Source: Bordetella trematum
GTDB taxonomy: Bacteria > Pseudomonadota > Gammaproteobacteria > Burkholderiales > Burkholderiaceae_B
Assembly: GCF_900078335.1 (NCBI RefSeq)
Contig: NZ_FKBR01000033.1
Span: forward strand, 186,195-250,194
DNA: 64,000 nt
Reading direction: 5' to 3'
The notes under the pieces were generated by a model. It did no database searches. It had not been told where the DNA came from and saw nothing but the letters and a program-made list of their open reading frames with translations. Made by a program: the position numbers and the translations under genes. Of this stretch, positions 8,864-18,200 are shown piece by piece. Positions within the stretch are counted from its first letter, which is position 1. Each line of letters starts with the position of its first letter.

Positions 8864-10021
8864 CTACAGGACGGCGCTATAGATCGCCAGCGCATCGGCC
8901 TCGTTCAATTCCCGGGGGTTGTTGACCAGCAGGCGGGTCTGCTGCATGGCATCGTGGGCCAGCCGGGGCAGATCCGCCTGGGTCACGCCGACTTCGCGCA
9001 AGGTGCGCGGGATGCCCGTGGCGGCGATCAGGCGTTCGAGGTGGTCGATAAAGGCGTCGCACCGCCCGGCCGGACTGCCGGCGGAGCTTGGCAGCAAGGC
9101 GTCGGCCAGTTCGGCGTACAGGAGGTGTGCCGCCGGGGCGTGGAATTTCAGCACGGGTGGCAGCACCAGCGAGTTCGACAGGCCGTGGGGTACGTGAAAC
9201 ACACCGCCGAGGGGATAGGCCAGTGCGTGCACGGCCGCAACCGGTGCATTGGCGAAAGCCTGACCCGCCAGCATGGCGCCCAGCATCATGGCTTCACGCG
9301 CCCGGCGATCATGGCCATTTTCGCAGGCCGCCAGCAGATGGCGCGACAGCAGCGCCAGAGCTTGCAGGGCCAGCATGTCCGACAGCGGGTTCTTCAGGTG
9401 TTTTGAGGTATAGGCCTCGATGGCATGGACCATGGCGTCGATGCCGGTGGCCGCCGTGACGGACGGCGGCAGGTCCAGGGTCAGCTCGGCATCCAGGATG
9501 GCCAGATCGGCCAGCAGGACGGATGAGACGACGCCCATCTTGGTGGTGGCGCCGGTGGTGACGATCGAGACGGCGGTGACTTCCGAGCCGGTGCCGGCCG
9601 TGGTGGGCATCTGCACCAAAGGCAGGCGCGGGCCGCGCACGCGGTTCAGGCCATACATCTCGGCCAGCGGCTGGCAGCCCGCCACCAGCGCTGCGAGCAG
9701 CTTGGCGACATCCATCGATGAGCCGCCGCCCAGGCCCAGGATCAGCTCGGCACGCGCGCGGCGCGCCTGTTCCGCGGCTTGCAGCACCACCTGCTCGGGC
9801 GGATCGGCCACGACATTGTCGATCACGCTGACCTGCCAGCCGGCTTCGCCAAGGCTGGCCAGCGCCGGGGCCAGCAGCCCGCTTTGGTGAAGGAAGGCAT
9901 CGGTCACGATGCAAAGCCGCGTGAGGCCGGGATAATGCTCGCGCAGCAGGATGCCGAGTCGGCGGGCCGCGCCGAACTCGGCGACAAGGGTGGGAACGGT
10001 CTGGAACCGGAAAGCGGTCAT
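8864..10021 (-). CDS. Iron-containing (type III) alcohol dehydrogenase
   Basis: A 385-aa NAD(P)-dependent dehydrogenase of the Fe-ADH family. It shows the dinucleotide motif GGGSSMD (98-104), GTGSEVT (144-150) and the metal ligands D196, H200, H266 and H280. The second histidine of the usual HxxxH pair (FucO His267) is Tyr270 here (HALAYPLGG), a variant I believe recurs in some subfamilies. The start at 10021 has AGGA upstream; an in-frame ATG at 10063 overlaps the esterase stop but has no ribosome-binding site. It is the last gene of the esterase/monooxygenase operon and probably oxidises the alcohol released by the esterase. A maleylacetate-reductase role is possible but less likely. Confidence 0.85.
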   Translation of the reverse strand: MTAFRFQTVPTLVAEFGAARRLGILLREHYPGLTRLCIVTDAFLHQSGLLAPALASLGEAGWQVSVIDNVVADPPEQVVLQAAEQARRARAELILGLGGGSSMDVAKLLAALVAGCQPLAEMYGLNRVRGPRLPLVQMPTTAGTGSEVTAVSIVTTGATTKMGVVSSVLLADLAILDAELTLDLPPSVTAATGIDAMVHAIEAYTSKHLKNPLSDMLALQALALLSRHLLAACENGHDRRAREAMMLGAMLAGQAFANAPVAAVHALAYPLGGVFHVPHGLSNSLVLPPVLKFHAPAAHLLYAELADALLPSSAGSPAGRCDAFIDHLERLIAATGIPRTLREVGVTQADLPRLAHDAMQQTRLLVNNPRELNEADALAIYSAVL

Positions 10022-10059
10022 GGGGTGTCCTGAAGGGAAGAGGGCGGGCGGTCGGCGCG

Positions 10060-11037
10060 TCATTCAGACGCGTCGCGGTGCAGCATGGCGCGCAGGAAGC
10101 GGGCTGCGCGCTGTGCCATCGCCCGTCCGGTGGCATTGCGCCCGGCCGAGGTGAGAATGCCGTGCGGCTGATCTGGCAGATGGTGGTGCTCCAGCATGGC
10201 GCCGGCCTCGACGGCCCGCGCCGCGTAGGCGATGGCATCGTCGGCCAGGGGATCCAGGCCGCAGCTCAACAGGAACAGGGGCGCCGATGACAACCGCCTG
10301 GCCAGCAGGGGCGACAGCCGGGGATCGTCCAGGGCTGTCGACGGACCGACGTAATGCGTGCGGAACCAGTGCATGGAGGCAGCAGTCAGCGGGAAGCCGG
10401 CCGTGATGCGGCCATAGGAGGGGGTGGCGCAGCGCAGATCGGTCACCGGGTAGAAGAGCGCCTGCGCGCAGGGCCTGCAGCCGGATGGGCGCAACGACGC
10501 CTCGTTGGCCAGCACGGCAGCCAGATTGCCGCCAGCGCTATCGCCGGCCAGGCCCAGGCGCGTCATGTCGATGGCCAGCGCGTCGGCCTGTTCTGCCAGC
10601 CAGCGCAAGGCGGTGGCGGCATCGTGCAGCGCTGCGGGAAAGGGATGTTCCGGCGCCAGCCGGTACTCCAGGGCAAAGACGGTGGCTGCACTTTCGTGGG
10701 CCAGCAGCCGGCACAGCGTATCGTGGGTGTCCAGATCGCCGACGACCCAGCCGCCGCCATGCAGGAACAGGATGGCCGGCGTGGATTCCCCGGGGCGGCT
10801 GCGGTACTCGCGCAGGCGCAGCGCCGCACCGTGCTCGCCGGACAGCGTGTGATCCCTGACCTGCGGCAGGTCGATGCAAGGCAGGCCGTTGGCGGCGCAG
10901 CCGCGCCGGTAGTTCGAGCGGGCCTGATCCGGCGGCACGTCCTGGAAGGACACGGCGCCGTTGTCGCGGAATTGCCGTATCAGTTCGCGGGCGTGCGGCG
11001 CGATCTGCGACAAGGGGATGGGAGGAGGAGCCTGCAT
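10060..11037 (-). CDS. Alpha/beta hydrolase, hormone-sensitive-lipase-type esterase
   Basis: A 325-aa carboxylesterase of the HSL (alpha/beta hydrolase fold-3) family. The oxyanion motif HGGGW is at 93-97, the nucleophile elbow GDSAGG gives S167, and the acid and base are D262 (CGLDPLAD) and H292 (QPHG). There is no signal peptide, so it is cytosolic. It sits 11 bp after the monooxygenase gene with an AGGCAGG ribosome-binding site. Its natural role is probably to open the ester or lactone made by that monooxygenase, as caprolactone hydrolases do in cyclic-ketone pathways. Confidence 0.88.
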   Translation of the reverse strand: MQAPPPIPLSQIAPHARELIRQFRDNGAVSFQDVPPDQARSNYRRGCAANGLPCIDLPQVRDHTLSGEHGAALRLREYRSRPGESTPAILFLHGGGWVVGDLDTHDTLCRLLAHESAATVFALEYRLAPEHPFPAALHDAATALRWLAEQADALAIDMTRLGLAGDSAGGNLAAVLANEASLRPSGCRPCAQALFYPVTDLRCATPSYGRITAGFPLTAASMHWFRTHYVGPSTALDDPRLSPLLARRLSSAPLFLLSCGLDPLADDAIAYAARAVEAGAMLEHHHLPDQPHGILTSAGRNATGRAMAQRAARFLRAMLHRDASE

Positions 11038-11048
11038 GCGATGCCTGC

Positions 11049-12506
11049 CTATAGCCAGTGATAGTCCGCCGCCTTCCACTGCGCGGCGGCGCGATACTGA
11101 TCCACCGTGCCGGACCAGTTGTTGATGACCCTGCCCGATGTGTTCTTGTACCAGCTGGAGCAGCCGGAAGAGAAGGCCGAGCGGCCCATGTCGGCCTGCA
11201 CCCGGGCATTGAAGCCAGCGAAAACCTCGGGCTTGACCGCCATGGCGCGGCCTTGCCTGCCGGCCGCGCCGAGCGCCTGGATGATGTAGCTCTGCTGGAT
11301 CTCCAGCATCGTGATGATGGAGTTGTGGTTCAGATTGGTGTTGGGCCCATAGATCACGAACAGATTGGGAAAGTCGGGCACGGTCATGCCCAGATAGGCC
11401 TGAGCGCCGTCCTGCCAGGCGCGTTCCAGCGTGGCGCCGGCTCGTCCGTGCACTGCCAGCTCGCCCTGGAAGGCCTGGCTGGCAAAGCCGGTGCCGAAGA
11501 TCACCACGTCAAAGGGCAGGGCTTCGCCGTCGGCGGTCAGGATGCCGTGCTCGTGAAAGCCGGCGATCGGGCGCAGCTCCAGGCTCACGTTGGGCCGGCA
11601 CAGGGCGGGATAGAAGTCATCCGAACGGAGAATGCGCTTGCAGCCGAACTCATAGTCCGGGATGAGCCTGGAGCGCAGCTGGGGATCGCTGACCTGATTG
11701 GCCAGGTGCTCCAGGGCGATGCGACGGCCTTCGGCCTGGTCGGGGCTGCCGGACTGGGTGCGCTGAAAGCCTGCTTCCCGGAAGGCATGCAGATGCTGGC
11801 GCGAGGCCTCGAAGGTCGCGGGCTCGGCCTCGTAGGCGTCCAGCTGCTCAGGCGTGAAGACCACCTGGTTGCGCGGCATGATCCAGTTGGCCGAGCGCTG
11901 GAACACCGTCAGGTGGGCGACCTCGGGGGCGATCTCGGGCACATACTGCACGGCGGAGGCGGCGTTGCCGACCGAGGCGACCCGCTTGCCGGCCAGCTCG
12001 ACGCGCTCGTCCCAGTGGGCCGAGTGAAAGGCGCGGCCCCGATAGCTTCCCAGCCCCTTGAAGGCGGGAATCGAAGGCTGGTTGAGCTGGCCCCAGGCCG
12101 GCACGAAGAAATCGGCCGTGTAGCGTTCCCGGCCTTCGACCTGGAAGCGCCACAAGCCTGCCGCTTCATCCCAGCGCGCTGCGCTGATTTCCTCATTCAG
12201 GCGCAGATGGCGGTGCAGGTCGTAGGCATCGGCCAGCCGCTGCAGGTAGCCCAGCAGTTCTTCCCGCCCGGCATACATGCGGCTGACGCGCAGATGCGGG
12301 AAAAACGAGTAGCAGTAGAGATGGGCCTCGGTATCGCAGGCCGCGCCGGGATAGGCGTTGTCGCGCCAGACGCCACCCAGGGCGGCCGATTTCTCGACGA
12401 TGACGAAGTCGTCATCGCCATGGCGCACGAGCTGCGCGCCCATGCCCAGGCCGCCGAAGCCTGCGCCGAGAATGAGGGTCTTGAAATGCGGGATGCGGTC
12501 AGTCAT
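11049..12506 (-). CDS. Flavin monooxygenase, Baeyer-Villiger type
   Basis: A 485-aa FAD/NADPH enzyme. The FAD site is GAGFGG (14-19), and a Baeyer-Villiger fingerprint variant YRGxxxHxxxWD spans 155-166 (canonical FxGxxxHxxxWP), followed by a second Rossmann motif, VGNAASA. Such enzymes insert oxygen next to a ketone to give an ester or lactone. The start at 12506 matches the family N terminus; a longer in-frame version begins with unrelated low-complexity sequence. Neighbours (esterase, Fe-ADH, permease and a divergent AraC regulator) form a plausible ketone-degradation operon. The exact ketone is unknown. Confidence 0.87.
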   Translation of the reverse strand: MTDRIPHFKTLILGAGFGGLGMGAQLVRHGDDDFVIVEKSAALGGVWRDNAYPGAACDTEAHLYCYSFFPHLRVSRMYAGREELLGYLQRLADAYDLHRHLRLNEEISAARWDEAAGLWRFQVEGRERYTADFFVPAWGQLNQPSIPAFKGLGSYRGRAFHSAHWDERVELAGKRVASVGNAASAVQYVPEIAPEVAHLTVFQRSANWIMPRNQVVFTPEQLDAYEAEPATFEASRQHLHAFREAGFQRTQSGSPDQAEGRRIALEHLANQVSDPQLRSRLIPDYEFGCKRILRSDDFYPALCRPNVSLELRPIAGFHEHGILTADGEALPFDVVIFGTGFASQAFQGELAVHGRAGATLERAWQDGAQAYLGMTVPDFPNLFVIYGPNTNLNHNSIITMLEIQQSYIIQALGAAGRQGRAMAVKPEVFAGFNARVQADMGRSAFSSGCSSWYKNTSGRVINNWSGTVDQYRAAAQWKAADYHWL

Positions 12507-12540
12507 AGGAAAGTGGTGAGAGGGTTGCGACGCGCGCGCG

Positions 12541-13920
12541 TCAGGGGCGGGCCTGGCGCTGGGCGTGGGCGCGGTCGACGTCATGCAGCGAGATGTTGCG
12601 TGTCTCCGACAGCATGGCCAGCGCAAACAGGGAGAGCACCGCGGTGCCGGCCAGGTAGATGACGATGGGGCCGGTGCTGTCGTAATCGCGCAGCAGCACC
12701 GTCGCGGTCAGGGGGGCGATCGAGCCGGCCACTACGGTGGCGATCTGGTAGCAGAACGACGCGCCGGAGTAGCGCATGGCCGTTGGGAAGATCTCCGAGA
12801 AGTAGGCCGCCTGCGGGCCGTAGCACAAGGCCTGACAGAACAGGCCCAGGCAGATCACGCCCAGGATCAGGGCATTGGAGCCGGAATCCAGGCCGGGGAA
12901 ATAGAGGAAGGCCCACAGCAGCAGTCCGGCGTATCCGATGCCGATGCAGGCCTTGCGGCCTATGCGATCCGACAGGTGGCCGCCGAACAGCATGGCGAAG
13001 AACTGGAAGATGTTTGCCACGAACATGATGAACATGACCTGCTGCGAGGGCAGCTTGGCATGCACGGTCAGATAGGTGATCGAGAACACCACGATGATGT
13101 AGTAGGCGGTGTTCTCGCCGACCCGCAGCAGGATGCTGAAGAAGGACGTGCGCGGATAGGCCTTGAGCGCATCCTTGAGCGAGGCGGCCTTCTGGCGCGC
13201 CGCCTTGTGCTGGCGATAGGTTTCCACGAAGATGGGTGCGTCTTCGACCGAACGGCGGATGTAGTAGCCGATGAAGACGATGGCTGCCGACAGCCAGAAG
13301 GCCACGCGCCAGCCCCAGTCGAGGAAGGCCTCCTTGGACAGCATGGCCGACAGGCCGAACAGCACGATGGACGCCAGCACGTTGCCGATGCAGGCAGCCG
13401 ACTGCGGATAGCTGGCCCAGTAGCCGCGCTGATGCGGCGGAGAGTGCTCCGAGATCAGCAGTACCGCGCCGCCCCATTCGCCGCCCACGGCAAAGCCTTG
13501 GATGAAGCGCAGGATGACCAGCAGGGCGGGAGCGGCAAAGCCGATGGTGGCAAAGCCGGGCAGGCAGCCCATCAGGAACGTCGAGGTGCCGACCAGCAGC
13601 AGGCTGAACTGCAGCAGCTTCTTGCGGCCCAGGCGGTCGCCGAAATGACCGAATACGATGCCGCCCAGGGGACGGGCGACAAAGCCCACGGCATAGGTGG
13701 CGAAGGCCGCGATGATGGAGGTCAGCGGGCTGTCGACCTTGGGGAAGAAGAGCGGCCCGAAGACCAGCGTGCTGGCCACCCCATAGATGAAGAATTCGTA
13801 CCACTCCGCGACGGTGCCGGCCATGGAGGCGGCAACCACCCGCTTGACCTCGCTGGGGGGTGTCTGTGTGGTGTCGGGAATGCCGGCCGCCGATACGGCG
13901 GCGTCGCTATTGCTGGCCAT
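12541..13920 (-). CDS. MFS permease, metabolite:H+ symporter (MHS) family
   Basis: A 459-aa transporter with twelve predicted helices. The MHS-type entry is AGTVAEWYEFFIYG (about residues 32-45), the loop 2-3 MFS signature is GHFGDRLGRKK, and the helix 5 motif is QGFAVGGEWGGAVLLISEH. The family imports shikimate, proline, citrate, benzoate-like acids and others with protons. The start at 13920 has GAGGAGA upstream. It is the first gene of the leftward monooxygenase/esterase operon and is divergent from an AraC regulator, so it probably brings in the growth substrate. Confidence 0.9.
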   Translation of the reverse strand: MASNSDAAVSAAGIPDTTQTPPSEVKRVVAASMAGTVAEWYEFFIYGVASTLVFGPLFFPKVDSPLTSIIAAFATYAVGFVARPLGGIVFGHFGDRLGRKKLLQFSLLLVGTSTFLMGCLPGFATIGFAAPALLVILRFIQGFAVGGEWGGAVLLISEHSPPHQRGYWASYPQSAACIGNVLASIVLFGLSAMLSKEAFLDWGWRVAFWLSAAIVFIGYYIRRSVEDAPIFVETYRQHKAARQKAASLKDALKAYPRTSFFSILLRVGENTAYYIIVVFSITYLTVHAKLPSQQVMFIMFVANIFQFFAMLFGGHLSDRIGRKACIGIGYAGLLLWAFLYFPGLDSGSNALILGVICLGLFCQALCYGPQAAYFSEIFPTAMRYSGASFCYQIATVVAGSIAPLTATVLLRDYDSTGPIVIYLAGTAVLSLFALAMLSETRNISLHDVDRAHAQRQARP

Positions 13921-14117
13921 GCCTGTTGTCTCCTCAAGATCCTGCTGTTGTTTGTGTTGTCTGCGCATCTGTCGCCACACCTTGAGCAAGGTGGCGATTT
14001 CGAACAGAATGCGATGCATGGCGAGAGACTATCGCCGCCTGAAGCACCGGGTCTTGCGCCAAAGCGCAGCCCACTTGCGCAGAAATGCAAGGGGCGGGAG
14101 AACAAGAGGAGAGGCCG

Positions 14118-15062
14118 ATGCAGCTGGTTTTCGATCCGCGACAGCATGCCCTGCAGCGGCGTCGCGACATGTGGCAGGACGCCCTGTGCCGCGCCTATAT
14201 CGCCCTGGATGCCGAACTGCCCGACACCAACGGTCACCACGGCATACTGCGCAAGGGCTGTTTCGGGCCGGTTTCCATCACGGATATCTCGCTGCCCGGG
14301 CATGTGGTGCGGCGGCGCCGGCAACATCTGGCCCGTCTGGACAAGGATTGCTTCTATCTGCAGATCCTGCAACGCGGCCAGGCCCGGCTTGAGCAGGCGC
14401 GCCGCGAGTTGCCGTCCAACCCGGCTGTCGCGGCGCTGTTCTATTCCGGCGAACCCTATGATCTGCAGTGCTTGGACGACATCCACGCGCTGTACCTGGA
14501 GATTCCCCGCGCCACGCTCAAGAGCCGTCTGCCCGGGCAGGAGGATCTGGTGGCGGGCAATGTCGGCATCGCCAGCGGCGTGGGCAAGCTGGCTGCCCAG
14601 TTGTGCGTCAGCCTGGCGGCCGAAAGCCAGGCCATCGACGTCCGGGACCAGGCCCGGCTGGGGGAGGATCTGCTCAATATCGTGGCCCTGGCCATTGACC
14701 GCGACGCCGGGCGCCGGGCTGACCCGGAACGCCATCAGCAGGCCAGGCTGCGGGTCATCCAGGCCTGGATAGAAAGCCGGCTGGGCGAGCCCGAGCTCAC
14801 GCTGGAAACCATCGCCCGACAGCACGGCATCTCCGTGCGCCTGTTGCACTATCTGTTTCGTCAGGAAGGCAGCTCGCCGGCCGAGTGGATCTGGAACCTC
14901 AGGCTGCAGAAGTGTTACGACGAGATCGCGGCCGGGTCCGGGGGGCGTTCGCGCACCATCACCGAGATTGCCTACGCCCATGGCTTCAGCAGCTCATCGC
15001 ACTTCAGCAATGCGTTCAAGGCGAAATACGGCTTGCGGCCGAGTGAAATCCGGCGCGGCTAG
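14118..15062 (+). CDS. AraC-family activator (FeaR-like sensing domain)
   Basis: A 314-aa regulator. Residues 1-190 resemble the AraC-binding-like domain of FeaR/ChnR-type activators; residues about 210-312 are the double helix-turn-helix, including ITEIAYAHGFSSSSHFSNAFKAKYGLRPSEIR. The start at 14118 has GAGGAG upstream. It diverges from the MFS permease across 197 bp, so it most likely activates the permease/monooxygenase/esterase/dehydrogenase operon when the substrate is present. AraC control of a Baeyer-Villiger cluster is known from the Acinetobacter chn genes. Confidence 0.88.
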   Translation: MQLVFDPRQHALQRRRDMWQDALCRAYIALDAELPDTNGHHGILRKGCFGPVSITDISLPGHVVRRRRQHLARLDKDCFYLQILQRGQARLEQARRELPSNPAVAALFYSGEPYDLQCLDDIHALYLEIPRATLKSRLPGQEDLVAGNVGIASGVGKLAAQLCVSLAAESQAIDVRDQARLGEDLLNIVALAIDRDAGRRADPERHQQARLRVIQAWIESRLGEPELTLETIARQHGISVRLLHYLFRQEGSSPAEWIWNLRLQKCYDEIAAGSGGRSRTITEIAYAHGFSSSSHFSNAFKAKYGLRPSEIRRG

Positions 15063-15080
15063 CCGGGTGGTCGGGCCGGC

Positions 15081-15108
15081 TTGTCGTTCAGTATTGTGTC
15101 GGTACAAT
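15081..15108 (+). promoter_or_regulatory. Sigma-70-type promoter for the BTAD regulator
   Basis: TTGTCG (15081-15086) and TACAAT (15103-15108) are separated by 16 bp, about 105 bp upstream of the next start codon. Each hexamer is close to consensus. Confidence 0.4.
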
Positions 15109-15212
15109 CGGGCATAAATTGCGAATCTTTACGAGCCTCGGTCTCGTCGCAACCGTCTCTTTGACACGATAGGCCGGGACGCTGCGGATGCGCCCGGTCG
15201 GAGCATCGTCCA

Positions 15213-18200
15213 ATGATTGCCCTGGGCCTGCTGGGTTCCTTCCGTTTGATGGTCGATCAATGCGACCGCACGTCTTTGCTTCGCTATGACAAGGTCAAGC
15301 TGCTGGCAGCCGTGCTGTGCCTGTCCGAAGGGCGCGCCATGCACCGCGACGTGCTGGCCCGGATGCTCTGGCCGGATGCCCCGCGGGATCAGGCGCTTGC
15401 GCGGTTGCGGCATGCCTTGCATGGTTTGCGCAGGGCGCTGGGAGAGGCCGCGCAGCAGGTATTGAGCAGCCACGACGGTGCGATTGCGGTGTCGGCCGGC
15501 GCGGTGCGGGTCGATGTGCTGGATTTTCTGGCCGGCGGCCCGTCACCCGGGCCGCAGCGGCTGAGCCTGTATGGAGGGCCTTTTCTCGATGGCCTGAAGG
15601 TCCCTGAAGTCGACGTTTTCATGGCCTGGCGCCAGAGCTGGGCCGACCGCCTGGCGCTGGAGCTGCTGCGGCTGCGCGTGCAGGAGATGGAGACGCTGCA
15701 GGCTTGCGGCGAGCTCGACCAGGCCCTGGAGGCGGCCAAGGCATGGGTGCAGCAGTCCCCCGAGCAGGAGGCGTATCACCGCTTGCTGATCGGCGTGCTG
15801 ATGCAGCGCGGCGAGCGTCCGGCGGCCTTGCAGGCCTATGCCCAGTGCGAGCAGGCCCTGCGCCAGCACCTGGGTGTCGCGCCCGCCAGCCAGACGCGCG
15901 ATCTGGTCGATGCGGCCTGGCCGATGCGTGGCGTCGAGGCCACGCCGCGCCAGAGCGAGGATTACCGCACGGTCACCACGCTGGCGGTGGCCCTGTCCTG
16001 GCAGCCTGGCGAGCAGGCTGCCAGCGATCTCGACGGCGATCTGGTCCCCGATGAGGCCGTCGCCTATCTGGATTCCTGGCACGATCAGCTGGTGGAAATG
16101 TTGCGTCAGCACGGCGCCTGGCTCAGTCAGGCCAGCGGATCCACGTTGCTGGCGCACTTCGGTTTTCCGCAGGAGCAGTCCGCGCCGGTGGCGCGCGTGC
16201 TGGCGCTGGCCTGCGCCATCCGCGCGCTGCGCGCACCGGAGAACATCCGCATCGGTCAGGCTGTGCATGTCAGCCTGGCTCTGGTCGACGAGCAGCAGGT
16301 CAACGCCCATAGCCTGTTCGGTCAAATGGTCGTGCCCTTGGCCTGGAAGGCGCGGCGCGGCGAAATTCTGCTCAGTCCGCAGGCGGCCGCCAGGCTGTCG
16401 GATTGGCAGATCGAGCAGCGGCGCGATGCCGCAGGCCCCTGTTTTGCGCTGGGCGAGGGCCCCTGGCCCAATGATCCGGTCTATGGCTGCCAGCAGGCGT
16501 TCGAGTTTCTGGTGCAGCAGTGGGGCCGCTGCCGCGAGCGGGCCGACAAGCAGGCCTTCTGGATCAGCGGCGGCCTGGGCCTGGGCAAATCGCGCCTGGC
16601 CCAGGCGTTGCTGTCTTATGCGGCGCGCGAGGGCGCCCAGCCTCTGATGCTGGATCTCGCACAACCCGACGTGCTGGCTGCGGCGCTCGCGTTCGTGCAA
16701 GCCGGGCCCGATGCGCCGCGGCGCCATGCCCTGCGCCTTTGCCTGCAGGGTGGGGCCGGCATCGCCGATGGCGAGCTGGACGAGCTGCAGGCGCGGTTGT
16801 CGCAGCCGGCGGACGAGGCGGCCTCGCCGGGCGTCTGTCGTTTGCTGCGCGCCGTGGCGGCGTGGGCGGCAACGCGCCGCCGGTCGCTGGTGGTGGTGCT
16901 GGATCATGCCGACCGCCTCGCGCGGGATCAGGACGCCCTGCTGGCCGAGGCGTGGAAGGCGCTGGCGGCGCATCCGGCCGGGGTCTTGTTGCTAATCCTG
17001 GCGCGCCAGGATCAGCCGGCGCTTGCGGCGGCGCAAGCGCTGCCCCTGTCGCCGCTCACGCCTGCCGATGCCGATCGGGCCATGAGCTTCTATGCACGCG
17101 GGCGGCGTCTGCCGGGCAGCGCCCGCGACCGCATACGTGAGCTGGGCCGGCGCAACCCCATGCTCATCAAGGATATGGCGCACATGATGCGGCTCGGGTT
17201 GCCGCCGGAGTATCTGCCGCGCCTGGCGGATCGGCTGCTGGAGGAGCTCGCCGGGCTGGATGAGGTGGCCCGCCGCGTCCTTTACACCGCCGTGCTGTGG
17301 GAGCAGGCCAGCGTGGCGGGGCTGGCCTGTGCCTGCGAACTGGATGCGTCCCGCACGCAGCAGGTCTTGGACGGTCTGGTGGCGCGCGGTCTGCTGCAAA
17401 GCGCGTCGGCGCAGGGCATCGAGTGTGCGCCCTTGTGGCGGCGTGCCTTGCGGCGTCTGATCGGCAAGGAGGAAAGCCGGCGGTTGTATGGCCGGCTGGC
17501 GCTGAGCCTGATCCAGGCCCGGCAGGCTCACGAGCAGATCGCCGCCTGTCTGGCCCAGGCCCATTCTTCCGAAGCGGCCCTGTGGTGGCGGCGCGCCATC
17601 GATGCGGCGCTGGCCGAGGGCCAGACCGGCCAGGCCGCCGAGCACCTGGCGCAGGCCCTGGGCAGCCTGCAATACATGAACGACGTCGAACTGCGCCGCC
17701 AGTATGAACATCAGAGCTATGTGACGCTGGGGGCGCTGGAATTCAGCCATGGCGGCCCGGCCGCGGCGCCCGCCTCGCAGGCCTACCGTGAGGCGGCCAG
17801 GCGGGGCGGCAGCCCCCAGGATGCCCTGCCGGTACTGTGGGGCGAGTGGGTGCTGGCGCACGGGGCGGGCCGCTTGCCCGAGAGCCTGGCCTGCGCCAAG
17901 CAGTTGCAGTCTCAGGCCAGTCGCCTGGGGCAGAGCGCCTGGTATGGATGGGGCCTCTATGCCGAGGCGCAATACCTGTTCTGGAAAGGCGCGGCGCAGC
18001 AGGCCGAGGAAGTGCTGGAGGAGGCCTTGCGTGCCCTGTCGCAGATGGCGTCTCCGCCGTCGCTGGCCAGCGCTCTGGGGCACCATTGCCCGGCCATGGT
18101 GCACAGCCTGCTGGGCCTGACCCGGGCGGTGCAGGGGCGTCACGGGGCGGGTCTGCAACAGGCACGGCTGGCTTTGCAGCTGGCCGCGCAGAGCCAGTCG

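Noticed and set aside
12565-14772. 735-codon plus-strand frame across the MFS permease and the AraC gene
   Set aside because: It is out of frame with, or antisense to, two clear genes. It has no motif.
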